Origin: Sphingobacterium faecium
GTDB lineage: Bacteria > Bacteroidota > Bacteroidia > Sphingobacteriales > Sphingobacteriaceae
Assembly: GCF_003054045.1 (NCBI RefSeq)
Contig: NZ_QBKH01000003.1
Location: 558,001 to 622,000 of the forward strand
Direction of reading: 5' to 3'
Length of the DNA: 64,000 nucleotides
Position 1 is the stretch's first letter, and each line of letters opens with the position of its first letter. The notes below the pieces were generated by a model. The model saw nothing but the letters and a program-made list of their open reading frames with translations, was not told the DNA's origin and did not search any database. The position numbers and the translations under genes are program-made. This document shows, in pieces, positions 48,185 through 57,319 of this stretch.

Positions 48185-49063
48185 CTAAGATAATATTAAT
48201 TTATTACGATATTCACGAGGTGTTGAGCCTTTAATTTTTTTAAAAAATTTGTTAAAATTAGAGAGACTATTAAATCCACAGTCATAAGCTAAATTGCTAA
48301 CCCGATATTCTTCCTGAGTAAGTAATTTACAAGCATGACCGATGCGAACTTCATTAACAAATTCAACAAATGTTTTTTGTGTTCTGTTTTTGAAATATCG
48401 GCAAAAAGATTGTTTATTCATATGGATCATATCTGCAACATCCTCCAATAGGATTTCTTTAGAAAAATTATTGAAAATATACTTTAAAATGATATCCATC
48501 CGATCGTTATCTTTTAAGTGATAGGTATTGGTGTAACCCGCACCAGTAAGTAAATCATAATCTTTAGTTTGACTCAATATGTGAAGTATTTTTGTGAGCA
48601 ATGTCAATCTCTGCAACACGTTTGTTTCCTCCGCTAATTCCATTAAAAGATTTTTGATTTGTAATTTTGCTTCCCCCTTAAATCGCATACAGCGTTTACT
48701 GAGTTGAAAAAAATCAGCAAGTGTCTTGACATTTCCAAACTGTGAAAAGATATCGAGTATTTTATCAGGATGAAAAAAAAGCGTGATTGATTTGGCCTTA
48801 TTTTCATGATTAGAAGAGATGAAATATTCCTTACTGTTGTGCCAGACATGTGGAATATTGGAACCCACTAAAATAAGGTCATCATGACCAAAACTCTCGA
48901 CACTATCTCCGATCATTCTAGTGCCCACACTCTCGACGACATAGTTTATCTGACATTCTTCATGAAAATGAAATAAGGTAGAAAAATAAGGTGAGGTGAC
49001 AATTTTTGTGTCAAATACACCATTTTCTTTACCCTCTAATATTTTAGCAGGAATCGGTTTCAT
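48185..49063 (-). CDS. AraC-family transcriptional regulator
   Basis: 292 residues. Cupin-like N-terminus (FSTLFHFHEECQINYVVES, HDDLILVGSNIPHVWH) and C-terminal double helix-turn-helix (ILLEDVADMIHMNKQSFCRYFKN ... VSNLAYDCGFNSLSNFNKFFKKIKGSTPREYR). Same build as the AraC gene before susC. It is divergent from the fucosidase operon, with about 180 bases between them, so it probably activates that operon in response to fucose or a fucoside. No clear operator repeat was spotted in the gap. Confidence 0.92.
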   Translation of the reverse strand: MKPIPAKILEGKENGVFDTKIVTSPYFSTLFHFHEECQINYVVESVGTRMIGDSVESFGHDDLILVGSNIPHVWHNSKEYFISSNHENKAKSITLFFHPDKILDIFSQFGNVKTLADFFQLSKRCMRFKGEAKLQIKNLLMELAEETNVLQRLTLLTKILHILSQTKDYDLLTGAGYTNTYHLKDNDRMDIILKYIFNNFSKEILLEDVADMIHMNKQSFCRYFKNRTQKTFVEFVNEVRIGHACKLLTQEEYRVSNLAYDCGFNSLSNFNKFFKKIKGSTPREYRNKLILS

Positions 49064-49245
49064 AATTTCATATCACTGAAAATATTTAAAAGCAATGTTC
49101 TATTGCCTGAATATTAACGTGAAATTTTTCATTATGCTAATATAGCGCATATAATGGTGAATTGCCAATTGGTTTTTAATTTTTTTAGCAGCTACCTTAG
49201 TATTTATATATGCTAGCTATAAATCCTTAATGATAAAGATATCAA

Positions 49246-50736
49246 ATGATGAAATCAATTATAAAAAGTAAGCGTTACTCAACATGGGCAATTGGAAAAA
49301 TTAGTGTTTTGTTATATATGATCCCTATACTTTCAACTGCCGTTTACGGACAAGATAAGCGTGATCTGTATACCTTACAGTCTGATTTTGTTGATCTACG
49401 ATTTGGTGTTATGATGCATTTTAATATGGGGACATTTACCGATGAAGAATGGGCATCTCCTGATCATGATCCGCAAAAATTTAATCCTACCCAACTTGAC
49501 TGTAATCAATGGGCTGATGCATGTCTTGCAGCAGGAATGAAATATGCGATTCTGACAACAAAACATCACGATGGCTTTTGTTTATGGGATTCGAAATATA
49601 CGGATTACGATGTAGCCAGTAGTCCCTATAAAAAAGATATTGTTAGAGAATATGTAGATGCATTTCGTAGTCGTGGTATAAAGCCTTGTTTGTATTTTTC
49701 CATTTGGGATCGGCATAATGGTGTAGAAAATGGAGGACAGGAAGAAGAAGAATTTGTAATGAACCAACTTACAGAATTATTAACAAACTATGGAGAGATT
49801 CCACAAATTATCTTTGATGGTTGGAATTGGAAAATGGGTCACAGTAGAATCTCTTATCAACGTATTTATGACCATATAAAAAAATTGCAACCCAACTGCC
49901 TAATATCAGAACACAATGGAAATAGCAATTTTCAGACGGATCTTATCTATTATGAAGGCCCCAAAGGAGTCTTCCCTCCAGGAAATAATATCTTTGCTTC
50001 ACAGATGGCTCTAACGATGACAAATGGTTGGTTTTGGCATACAGACTCACCTAAGAATGTGAAAAGTCTCGACTATACCCTTGACAAGTTACAGCGTCTC
50101 GAGCCATTGTATTGCAATTTTATGCTCAATGTAGCACCTAATCGCAACGGTCTTTTTGATAAAGAGGTGGTTGATCGCTTGGCTGAAATAGGAAAAAGAT
50201 GGAGACCCAATATGAGTCGATTACCACTACCAACTCAGCCTAAGACTATCAATAACTATATCTTGCCAGCAGGTATCATAGCTTCTGCAGGTAAAGCAGT
50301 GACTCAACCAGCACCACCAGCCAATGAAGGATCGCCTATTGCCGCATTACTGACACAGACTGATGCTGAGGTTATGATTGATGGGTGCAGCGATGAAATA
50401 CCAGACAATGGTGGGTTTTCTGCATTCCAGACCTATTGGAAATTTGAGCCAAATCCATCTCGTTATCTTATTCTTGATCTTGGAATCTCCAAAGATATCA
50501 GTAAGCTTTATTATCTACCTGCACGATGGTTAGGGTATAATGGAGTTGTGACTAAATATCGTATTCTAACAAGCATAGATGGTAAAAATTATAAAAAGAT
50601 CAATGAAGGAAAGTGGGAAAAAAATACCAATCTAAAGATTTCAGATTTTCTTTCAGTGAAAGCACGTTATGTGAAATTTGAAATTTTGGAATCTATTGAT
50701 GAAGCTATTATAAGCGAAATAGGAGTCGGAAATTGA
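49246..50736 (+). CDS. GH29 alpha-L-fucosidase
   Basis: 496 residues with a signal region ending near VYGQ. The catalytic barrel (about residues 45-340) has FGVMMHFNMGTFTDEEW, YAILTTKHHDGFCLWDSKYTDY and the nucleophile region PQIIFDGWNW (Asp). LISEHNG follows. About residues 370-496 form a discoidin-like (F5/8 type C) domain (RYLILDLGISKDISKLYYLPAR ... ARYVKFEILESI). It removes alpha-linked L-fucose from glycan ends. First gene of a fucosidase-dehydrogenase-fucosidase cluster. Confidence 0.93.
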   Translation: MMKSIIKSKRYSTWAIGKISVLLYMIPILSTAVYGQDKRDLYTLQSDFVDLRFGVMMHFNMGTFTDEEWASPDHDPQKFNPTQLDCNQWADACLAAGMKYAILTTKHHDGFCLWDSKYTDYDVASSPYKKDIVREYVDAFRSRGIKPCLYFSIWDRHNGVENGGQEEEEFVMNQLTELLTNYGEIPQIIFDGWNWKMGHSRISYQRIYDHIKKLQPNCLISEHNGNSNFQTDLIYYEGPKGVFPPGNNIFASQMALTMTNGWFWHTDSPKNVKSLDYTLDKLQRLEPLYCNFMLNVAPNRNGLFDKEVVDRLAEIGKRWRPNMSRLPLPTQPKTINNYILPAGIIASAGKAVTQPAPPANEGSPIAALLTQTDAEVMIDGCSDEIPDNGGFSAFQTYWKFEPNPSRYLILDLGISKDISKLYYLPARWLGYNGVVTKYRILTSIDGKNYKKINEGKWEKNTNLKISDFLSVKARYVKFEILESIDEAIISEIGVGN

Positions 50737-50798
50737 TCTTAAGATCAATGATTGATAATCAAATTTTACTTTAATGTATGATTTTTATAAAAGAAAAA

Positions 50799-51821
50799 AT
50801 GAAAGCAATTATATTACAAGAGCCTGGCAAGTTTCAATATATGGAAAAGGAATATCCCACAGAATTGAAACCCGATGAAGTCCTATTGAAAATTAATAAA
50901 GTATCCATTTGCGGTACAGATTTGCATGCTTTTAATGGTAAACAACCGTTTTTTACGTATCCCCGAATTTTGGGACACGAAGTGTCTGCTGAAATCGTAG
51001 CTACTGGAGATGAAGTTAACCAATTTAATGTAGGAGATAAGTGTACTGTGGAACCCTACCGTAATCTTGTGAATGATCAGGCGGTTCATAGAGGTAAAAC
51101 TAATTGTGGCATTACGCTAACGGTCTTGGGAGTGCATGAGGATGGAGCTATGCAAGAATATATCACTTATAAAGCGAGTAATGTACACCTTGCTAATGGA
51201 CTTGAAGATGATCAAATTTCTCTAATTGAACCCTTTGCTGTTGCAGCACATGCAGTCGATCGAGCTAATATCATAGACAGTGATACTATTTTAGTAATTG
51301 GTGCAGGACCCATTGGCTTAGGTATTATTGCTATTGCACGCTTATTGGGGGTCAAAGTCGCAGTTTTAGATCTGTCAAAATTTAGACTAGATTTTGTGAA
51401 AAATAAATTCCCTGATGTGGCAACCATCGTCTTGTCTGATGATTTGGAAAAAGATATCAAAACATCTTTCAATGGCGAACTTCCCACTGTAATATTCGAT
51501 GCTACGGGAAATAAAAACTCGATGGAAAATTCATTTAACCTCATTGCCCATGGTGGTACGATCATTTTTGTCGGACTTTTTGTTGGACATGTTACCTTTG
51601 ATGATCCTAATTTCCACAGAAAAGAAATTACATTAAAAGCCAGCCGTTCTGCTCGTGCAGTTGATTTTAAAAAAGTTATTCAACTGATGAAAGCAGGACT
51701 TATCAACACGGAAGGATTTATTACCCATCGTATCCCATTTGATCATCTTATTGATAAATTTGATCATCTATACGATCCCGAAGAAAATCTTATTAAAGCT
51801 GTTATTGATTTTAAAATATAA
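50799..51821 (+). CDS. Zinc-type alcohol dehydrogenase family protein lacking structural-zinc cysteines
   Basis: 340 residues from the ATG at 50799 (an in-frame ATG at 50778 would add seven). A medium-chain dehydrogenase with catalytic zinc ligands in SICGTDLHAFNG (Cys), LGHEVSAE (His-Glu) and SLIEPFAVAAHA (Glu), and a Rossmann motif VIGAGPIGLGIIAIA. The usual structural zinc loop has four Cys; here the segment from EPYRN to TNC keeps only the last, the others being Leu, Asp and Val. The closest families are sorbitol/L-gulonate/L-galactonate 5-dehydrogenases. Between two fucosidase genes, an L-fucose-derived polyol or acid is the likely substrate (inference). Confidence 0.85.
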   Translation: MKAIILQEPGKFQYMEKEYPTELKPDEVLLKINKVSICGTDLHAFNGKQPFFTYPRILGHEVSAEIVATGDEVNQFNVGDKCTVEPYRNLVNDQAVHRGKTNCGITLTVLGVHEDGAMQEYITYKASNVHLANGLEDDQISLIEPFAVAAHAVDRANIIDSDTILVIGAGPIGLGIIAIARLLGVKVAVLDLSKFRLDFVKNKFPDVATIVLSDDLEKDIKTSFNGELPTVIFDATGNKNSMENSFNLIAHGGTIIFVGLFVGHVTFDDPNFHRKEITLKASRSARAVDFKKVIQLMKAGLINTEGFITHRIPFDHLIDKFDHLYDPEENLIKAVIDFKI

Positions 51822-51909
51822 AAAGTGTCGATTTTCATGTATTTCTAGAGTCGATGAATCATGTATTCAGAATCAAAAAATCTATGTTAACCAAAAAATT
51901 AATAAAATT

Positions 51910-54153
51910 ATGAATAAATCCATCCTATGGACAGCTATGTTAGGGTTTGCCTCTATATATAGTCATGCACAAGTGAATAATAAAAAAATACCTGTTAAAA
52001 GCACCTATGAAATTAAGAGTACAGATAGTCCAGAAGATATCATATGGAAAGCCGTACATGTTGTGCCTACAGCAAATCAATATCAGGCTCTAAAAAATGA
52101 ATTTATAGCTTTTATCCATTTTGGCCCTAATACATTTACGAAAATGGAATGGGGAAATGGTATGGAGGATCCTCAAGTTTTTGATCTTAAAACTTTGGAT
52201 ACCGATCAATGGTGTGAGGCTATGAAAGCTGCAGGAATGAAAAAAGTGATCATTACGGTGAAGCATCACGATGGTTTTGTGCTTTGGCAGAGTAGATATA
52301 CAAAACATGGAATTATGTCTTCAGGATTTAGAGGTGGTCAAGGAGATGTATTGAAAGACTTAACCGCTTCTTGTCAGAAATATGGATTAAAACTGGGAAT
52401 TTATTTGTCCCCTGCAGATCTTTTTCAGATTGAAAGTCCCGACGGACTTTATGGTAATTTAAGCGAATATATGCAACGTATCATCCCTCGTGAGGTAGCT
52501 GGAAGACCATTTAAAAATAAAACGAAGTTTAATTTTAAAGTGGACGATTATAATGAATATTTCTTAAATCAACTGTTTGAATTATTGACGGAGTATGGTC
52601 CGGTGCATGAAGTTTGGTTTGATGGTGCACACCCAAAGAGAAAAGGAGGCCAAACATATAATTATAATGCTTGGCGCGAGTTAATTAAAAAATTAGCTCC
52701 AGAAGCGGTCGTATTCGGAAAAGAAGGCATTAGATGGTGTGGAAATGAATCTGGAAACACTAGAAGTACCGAATGGAATGTAATTCCTTATCAAGAAGAT
52801 CCAGCAATACTTCAAAATTTCAGTGATCTTATGGATGAGGATTTGGGAAGTAGAGAAAAGCTTTTTAAAGGAAAATTTCTTCATTATCAACCCGCAGAAA
52901 CCAATACTTCAATTCGAGAAGGATGGTTTTATAGAGATGATACGCATCAGAAAGTGAGGAGTACAGACGATGTTTTTGACATTTATGAACGATCGGTTGG
53001 CGGTAATTCTACGTTTCTATTGAATATCCCACCCAATAGGGAAGGAAAGTTTTCACCAGAAGATGTAAAGGTTTTACATGAAGTAGGAAGTCGTATTAAA
53101 GAAACATATGGTCATAATCTTTTACGAGGAGCAAAAGGAAGCAAAGAAACATTAGATGACAATCTGGAGTCCTTTACTGTACTATCCGATAAAAGTCCAG
53201 AATTGATTTATACAACTCCAAAAGCTATAAAAATAAATCGTTTTGTGATTCAAGAAGCAGTAAGTACGCATGGAGAGCGTGTAGAAAAGCATGCTTTAGA
53301 CGCTTGGATTGATGGAAAATGGGAAGAGATCGCTCAGGCTACTAATGTAGGATACAAACGTATTCTTCGTTTCCCAGAAATAACAGCAGATAAATTCCGT
53401 ATTCGAGTATTGGCTAGTCGGGCAACTCCAATAATCAGTCAAGTGTCGGCGCATTATGCTCCAGGAAGACCTCCACAACTGGTATTTAATCGCAGTATAG
53501 ATGGTATGGTTGCTATTGATCCTATGAAAAGTGAATTTGGATGGAATCCTCACGGAGAGGATATTCTTAAAAATCTAAATATAAATTATCAAATACATTA
53601 CACATTAGATGGTAGTCAGCCTACTGAACAGTCACCAGTATATAAACAACAGATCTATGTAAAAGGCGGTCAGATAAAAGCTGTAGCCATCAGTGCAGAT
53701 AAACTAATAGGTGCAGTTGCTGAAGAAACAATTGGTATTGCGAAAAAACTAGGACAAATTTTAGATTTTACTAGCGAAGATCCTAAGCATAGTGCAAAGA
53801 TGGCTTTCGATGCAGATCCAAAAACTTATTGGCAGTCTAATAACGATGGTGCCACTCAGCACATTTCAATAGATCTTGGACAGCAGTATAATTTAACAGC
53901 ATTTAGTTATACGCCACAAAAAGAGCATGGAAATGGTATGATGGCTAAGGGTATTTTAAAAATCAGTAATGATGGAAAAAATTGGAATGAAGTCGAGCGA
54001 TTTGAATTTGGAAATCTAATTAATGATCCGACAAAACGAACGCATCGATTTTCTAAAAACATTCAAGCGAGGTACATTCAGGTTGAATCCACTGAAATAA
54101 CGGGCGGAGGAAAACTGCTTACTATTGCTGAACTGGATTTTATTGAGCAATAG
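51910..54153 (+). CDS. Multidomain GH29 alpha-L-fucosidase
   Basis: 747 residues from ATG 51910, which opens a signal peptide ending at SHAQ; the longer open frame overlaps the dehydrogenase gene and is not credible. Catalytic barrel: FIAFIHFGPNTFTKMEWGNG, KKVIITVKHHDGFVLWQSRYT, and nucleophile region HEVWFDGAHP (Asp). C-terminal additions: a small beta domain, a chitobiase-type segment (NYQIHYTLDGSQPTEQSPVY), and a final discoidin-like domain (YWQSNNDGATQHISIDLGQ ... ARYIQVESTEI). It acts on fucosylated glycans, probably with a linkage preference different from the first fucosidase. Last gene of the operon, followed by a strong terminator. Confidence 0.93.
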   Translation: MNKSILWTAMLGFASIYSHAQVNNKKIPVKSTYEIKSTDSPEDIIWKAVHVVPTANQYQALKNEFIAFIHFGPNTFTKMEWGNGMEDPQVFDLKTLDTDQWCEAMKAAGMKKVIITVKHHDGFVLWQSRYTKHGIMSSGFRGGQGDVLKDLTASCQKYGLKLGIYLSPADLFQIESPDGLYGNLSEYMQRIIPREVAGRPFKNKTKFNFKVDDYNEYFLNQLFELLTEYGPVHEVWFDGAHPKRKGGQTYNYNAWRELIKKLAPEAVVFGKEGIRWCGNESGNTRSTEWNVIPYQEDPAILQNFSDLMDEDLGSREKLFKGKFLHYQPAETNTSIREGWFYRDDTHQKVRSTDDVFDIYERSVGGNSTFLLNIPPNREGKFSPEDVKVLHEVGSRIKETYGHNLLRGAKGSKETLDDNLESFTVLSDKSPELIYTTPKAIKINRFVIQEAVSTHGERVEKHALDAWIDGKWEEIAQATNVGYKRILRFPEITADKFRIRVLASRATPIISQVSAHYAPGRPPQLVFNRSIDGMVAIDPMKSEFGWNPHGEDILKNLNINYQIHYTLDGSQPTEQSPVYKQQIYVKGGQIKAVAISADKLIGAVAEETIGIAKKLGQILDFTSEDPKHSAKMAFDADPKTYWQSNNDGATQHISIDLGQQYNLTAFSYTPQKEHGNGMMAKGILKISNDGKNWNEVERFEFGNLINDPTKRTHRFSKNIQARYIQVESTEITGGGKLLTIAELDFIEQ

Positions 54154-54176
54154 ATTAGAGTTCGGTTCTTATGTTT

Positions 54177-54226
54177 TTAAAAACCAATAAATAACAGTTC
54201 TTGAGCTGTTATTTATTGGTTTTTTC
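54177..54226. terminator. Strong bidirectional terminator
   Basis: 17-bp perfect stem (54181-54197 / 54206-54222) with an 8-base loop, T runs on both sides. It ends the fucosidase operon and may also stop transcription from the minus-strand remnant cluster. Confidence 0.9.
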
Positions 54227-54242
54227 TAATTTGATCTGTCTA

Positions 54243-54501
54243 TTATAATTTAAGATATAGATGGGATATCTGGACTGAATCACCGTGATATAAAGCTCGC
54301 AAACCTAGTTTGGTTATTTATGAATAGTAGTTGCTGTAAATTTGAAATTTTGAAAGATTCGCTATTTTTATAGTGAATGATTAAGTTTTTTATGTCGACT
54401 TTTTTAAGGTGTTCAACAAGGCTTTTAATCATTACTGGTTTTAAAATTTTAAAATCGAATACACCAAGGCCTCCGATCTTTAAAAATGATTTTCTTTTCA
54501 T
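54243..54501 (-). pseudogene. Gene scar: Tat-type N-terminus joined to a foreign C-terminus
   Basis: A 73-codon frame (54280-54501) starts like a Tat-exported protein (MKRKSFLKIGGLG) and continues with VEHLKKVDIKNLIIHYKN, which resembles the first strand-helix of exported sugar-phosphate isomerase/epimerase-like TIM barrels. In the next frame (54243-54317) the DNA reads LGLRALYHGDSVQISHLYLK before a stop, close to the C-terminus of DUF1080 proteins (compare LLQDHGDEVHFRNIKIKEL in this window). The simplest reading is a deletion that fused the two ends of a lost gene cluster. The identification is tentative. Confidence 0.4.
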
Positions 54502-54539
54502 GATAATTTAGAACCTAATTTCTGGGTTAATAGAGGTTG

Positions 54540-55268
54540 TTATAGCTGTTTGATAATATCAATATACGCCTTAGGCTCTTTAATAAATTGATCATGTGGA
54601 TAAGCCATTAATTCATTTTCTTTGTGCGTGCCGTAAAGAGAACCTACTGAATAAAGTACATTTGCACGGTGTGCAGATTGTAGATCAGAAGGGGTATCTC
54701 CTAAGTTAATTACAGATTTGCTGTCTGAAATATTAAACTTTTGCATCGCCAATTTGATCATATCTGGAGCTGGTCTGCCATGCGTCACATCGCTGCTGGA
54801 TATGGAATAGTTAATACTATTAGATTCTGTATTGTCTATACAAAGATAATTCTTGTCCAAGTCTTTATCCCAGCCTAGTTTTTGTAGAATAATGTCCGTT
54901 ACTTTACGGTAGAAACCTGTTGTTAAAGCTATTTTAATATCATGCTTTCTGCAGAACTCGAATACGTCCAGTACGCCATCGTATGGCTTAGCTCCAACAG
55001 ACTCATAATGGTTTTCTAAGGTATGACAGAATAGTTGGTAAGACTTATTTACTTCATCACGATAAGAAGGGTGATCAATACCAATCGCCTCTTTCCAGAT
55101 CGTTTCAAATACTAAGATCTTTGACCAACCCATCATACTATTTATTTTTTCAGAAGATACGTCGATGTTTGTTGCTTTAATGGCATCAAAGAAACATTTT
55201 TCTACTTCATTGTGGTCTTGAACTGTTGTTCCTGCCATGTCAAATACGGCTAATTTTACTTTACTCAT
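54540..55268 (-). CDS. Phosphonatase-like HAD hydrolase
   Basis: 242 residues. HAD motifs: FDMAGTTVQD (the DxAGTT form typical of the phosphonoacetaldehyde hydrolase branch), Thr in IALTTGFYRK, Lys/Arg region THGRPAPDMI, and acidic NLGDTPSDL. A Lys in the cap helix (MMGWSK) could correspond to the Schiff-base Lys of true phosphonatases. Fits the phosphonatase-like group found beside an MFS carrier and an alcohol dehydrogenase in phosphonate-associated clusters. Its start overlaps the end of the MFS gene by eight bases. The rest of its operon is damaged, so its present use is doubtful. Confidence 0.82.
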   Translation of the reverse strand: MSKVKLAVFDMAGTTVQDHNEVEKCFFDAIKATNIDVSSEKINSMMGWSKILVFETIWKEAIGIDHPSYRDEVNKSYQLFCHTLENHYESVGAKPYDGVLDVFEFCRKHDIKIALTTGFYRKVTDIILQKLGWDKDLDKNYLCIDNTESNSINYSISSSDVTHGRPAPDMIKLAMQKFNISDSKSVINLGDTPSDLQSAHRANVLYSVGSLYGTHKENELMAYPHDQFIKEPKAYIDIIKQL

Positions 55269-56513
55269 GTTTGTTAATAGATGTTTGCGGTTTTACAAAA
55301 GATATAATGATTGCGCACGAAGCACAAATGGCGGCAACAACTAGGAAAATATTAGAGGTATTACCTGTATAATCAATGATTTTTCCAAAGATAGGTTCGC
55401 CGATAGCTGCAAATACATAGGCAAACATATTCATGACACCTATCCCTGTACCGACTAATTTTCTACCCAATAAATCTGGACTTAATGTCCAAAAGTTAGC
55501 TTGAGGTCCGTAAACAAAAAATCCGGAAGCAAACATAAGTACTGCCGCGAGTACATGATGCGGAGTCGGTATAAAATAGATTAGTAGGGCGATAACGCAG
55601 CTGCATAACATACCCGTGCGGATAGATTTGCTTCTGTTTTTATTGAAGATCAAGTCTGAGATATAGCCAAATGAAATTGCGCCTACAGCCATTCCAATGG
55701 GGATAAATAAGGTAAGCCATAAGTTACCGGTAGATTCTTTATAATTTTTTCCTAAAAAATGGATTGGTACCCAAAAGATAAGACCATATCTAGCCATACT
55801 TTGAAATCCGATCGCGCAAGATGCGGTAATGAAATTTTTATTACGAAATACTTCTTTATAAGATTCTTTCCATCCTAACTTTTGGGTGTTCTGATCAAGT
55901 ACATTGTCTGACTGTAATATAAAACCTTTTAACGCAGGATGACTGCGAGCAATGATTAAAAACAGGATTAAAGCGAAGACAAGAAAGAGAATAGGATACC
56001 TGAAGAGGGTGCGCCAGCTTTGTTCTTGTTGAAGGAGAAGTAGTGCCATAAAAAAGGTGAGTACAGATGAGCTACCAGCTGCCATAGTGTAAAAACCAAA
56101 CGCTTTACCACATTCGTTGCTATCCCACCAATTGGAGATCAATTTACTGCCCGATCCCCATGCCATGGATTGAAAGTAACTATTTAAGGTCCAAAGCACC
56201 AGGATTACACCATAAGTGTTAGCATAACTGATGAAAAGATTACAGATGATAGAGAGAGAACCATCCGTCAAAATCATGATCTTAGGACTTAATCGATCGG
56301 CTAGATTACCGTTGATTAATTGTCCTATAGCATATCCCATTAGCATAGAAAAACTGATCCACCCAATTTGTTGGTAACTGATACCGAGCTCGACAGACAT
56401 ACCTTTTGCTGCCCATCCAAATTATGTCTTCCCGTGTAGAAAAATAAATAACAGAACATGGTGATGAATAACATTTTCCATTGTTCTTTTCTAAAGTTTT
56501 GTTGTATCTGCAT
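55261..56513 (-). pseudogene. MFS organophosphate-type transporter, frameshifted
   Basis: The open frame 55261-56400 (379 codons) starts abnormally inside TM1-2 (MSVELGISYQQIGWI). Just upstream, from an ATG at 56513, a different frame reads MQIQQNFRKEQWKMLF... to FFYTGRHN, the expected N-terminus. Restoring one base at 56419-56420 would join GRHN to FGWAAKGMSVELG, the conserved OPA-family sequence. So one base is missing and the gene is probably inactive, unless translation starts at the internal ATG or the base is a sequencing error. About 11-12 membrane segments remain. It starts six bases after the dehydrogenase stop and ends over the HAD gene start. Confidence 0.8.
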
Positions 56514-56519
56514 CTTCGG

Positions 56520-57307
56520 CTATCTAAGATCCATATTGATGCCTACACGTATTGGTTTATTGACTACAGCATATTCAAATGCTTCGTTGACTTGTTCCAG
56601 CGAGAATTCTTTTTCAACGAGATCTGAAAAAGGATATTTCTTCCAGTTCTCAATAATAAAATCTACTGCTGTTGAAAAATCTTGGTAATTATAATTATGA
56701 AGACCTTTAATCGTTAAGATGGGTCTGATCATTTGTTCTGCATCGATTTCAAGCTTGCGGTGCTTGAATACTGCTCCGATAAATACAGCGACTCCGTTAA
56801 CTCCTAATTGCTCTATTCCATCTTCCATGGCATCAGGTGAACCACTCATGTCGATAAAGCGATCAAGACCATTTGCTGTTTTTAAGGAATCGAGTTCACT
56901 AAGTTTGGTTACCCTTGAATTCAGTGTTTCGGAAGCGCCAAATTGTTTTGCTAACACTAAACGTGTGTCGTCAATATCTGGTACCACAATCTGAGAAGCT
57001 CCACCCTCTTTGCACATAGCTGCACAAACTAAGCCCAATAGCCCCATTCCTGATATGAGCGCTTTTTTACCCATTATTGTGCCCGCTAGCCTAATCGCAC
57101 CTGCAGCGGTTGCAATGGCACAATTGATGGTTGCTGCAATTGGAGCCGGCAATTCTTTTGGAAGAATTCGGATATAAGTATGGCGTCGCAATATAATATG
57201 AGATGACAAACCACCATGAAAAGTATCTTGTTCCGTGATTTGTCGATGTCCATATTTATATAGAGGATCATTTTTTTGAGGAGTTTCAGAATTATAGTTA
57301 GCCGTAT
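56520..57307 (-). pseudogene. Zinc-binding dehydrogenase truncated by IS insertion
   Basis: The in-frame sequence runs from the IS edge (reading QKNDPLYKYGHRQITEQDTF then GGLSSHI) to the stop. LYKYGH and GGLSSH match the region after the structural-zinc loop of phosphonate-associated alcohol dehydrogenases. The Rossmann motif ISGMGLLGLVCAAM and the C-terminal half are intact. About 110-130 N-terminal residues, including the catalytic zinc Cys and His, are gone. No matching N-terminus is present on the other side of the IS. A 229-codon internal ORF from an ATG at 57209 remains but cannot form a normal enzyme. Confidence 0.82.
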
Positions 57308-57319
57308 TGTAATCTTACC

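Noticed and set aside
51739..51909. Longer N-terminus for the second fucosidase
   Set aside because: The extension overlaps the dehydrogenase gene and would hide the signal peptide; the ATG at 51910 is clearly better.
57086..57271. Small minus-strand frame at the edge of the truncated dehydrogenase
   Set aside because: It is the dehydrogenase sequence read in the wrong frame; the true frame continues to the IS boundary.
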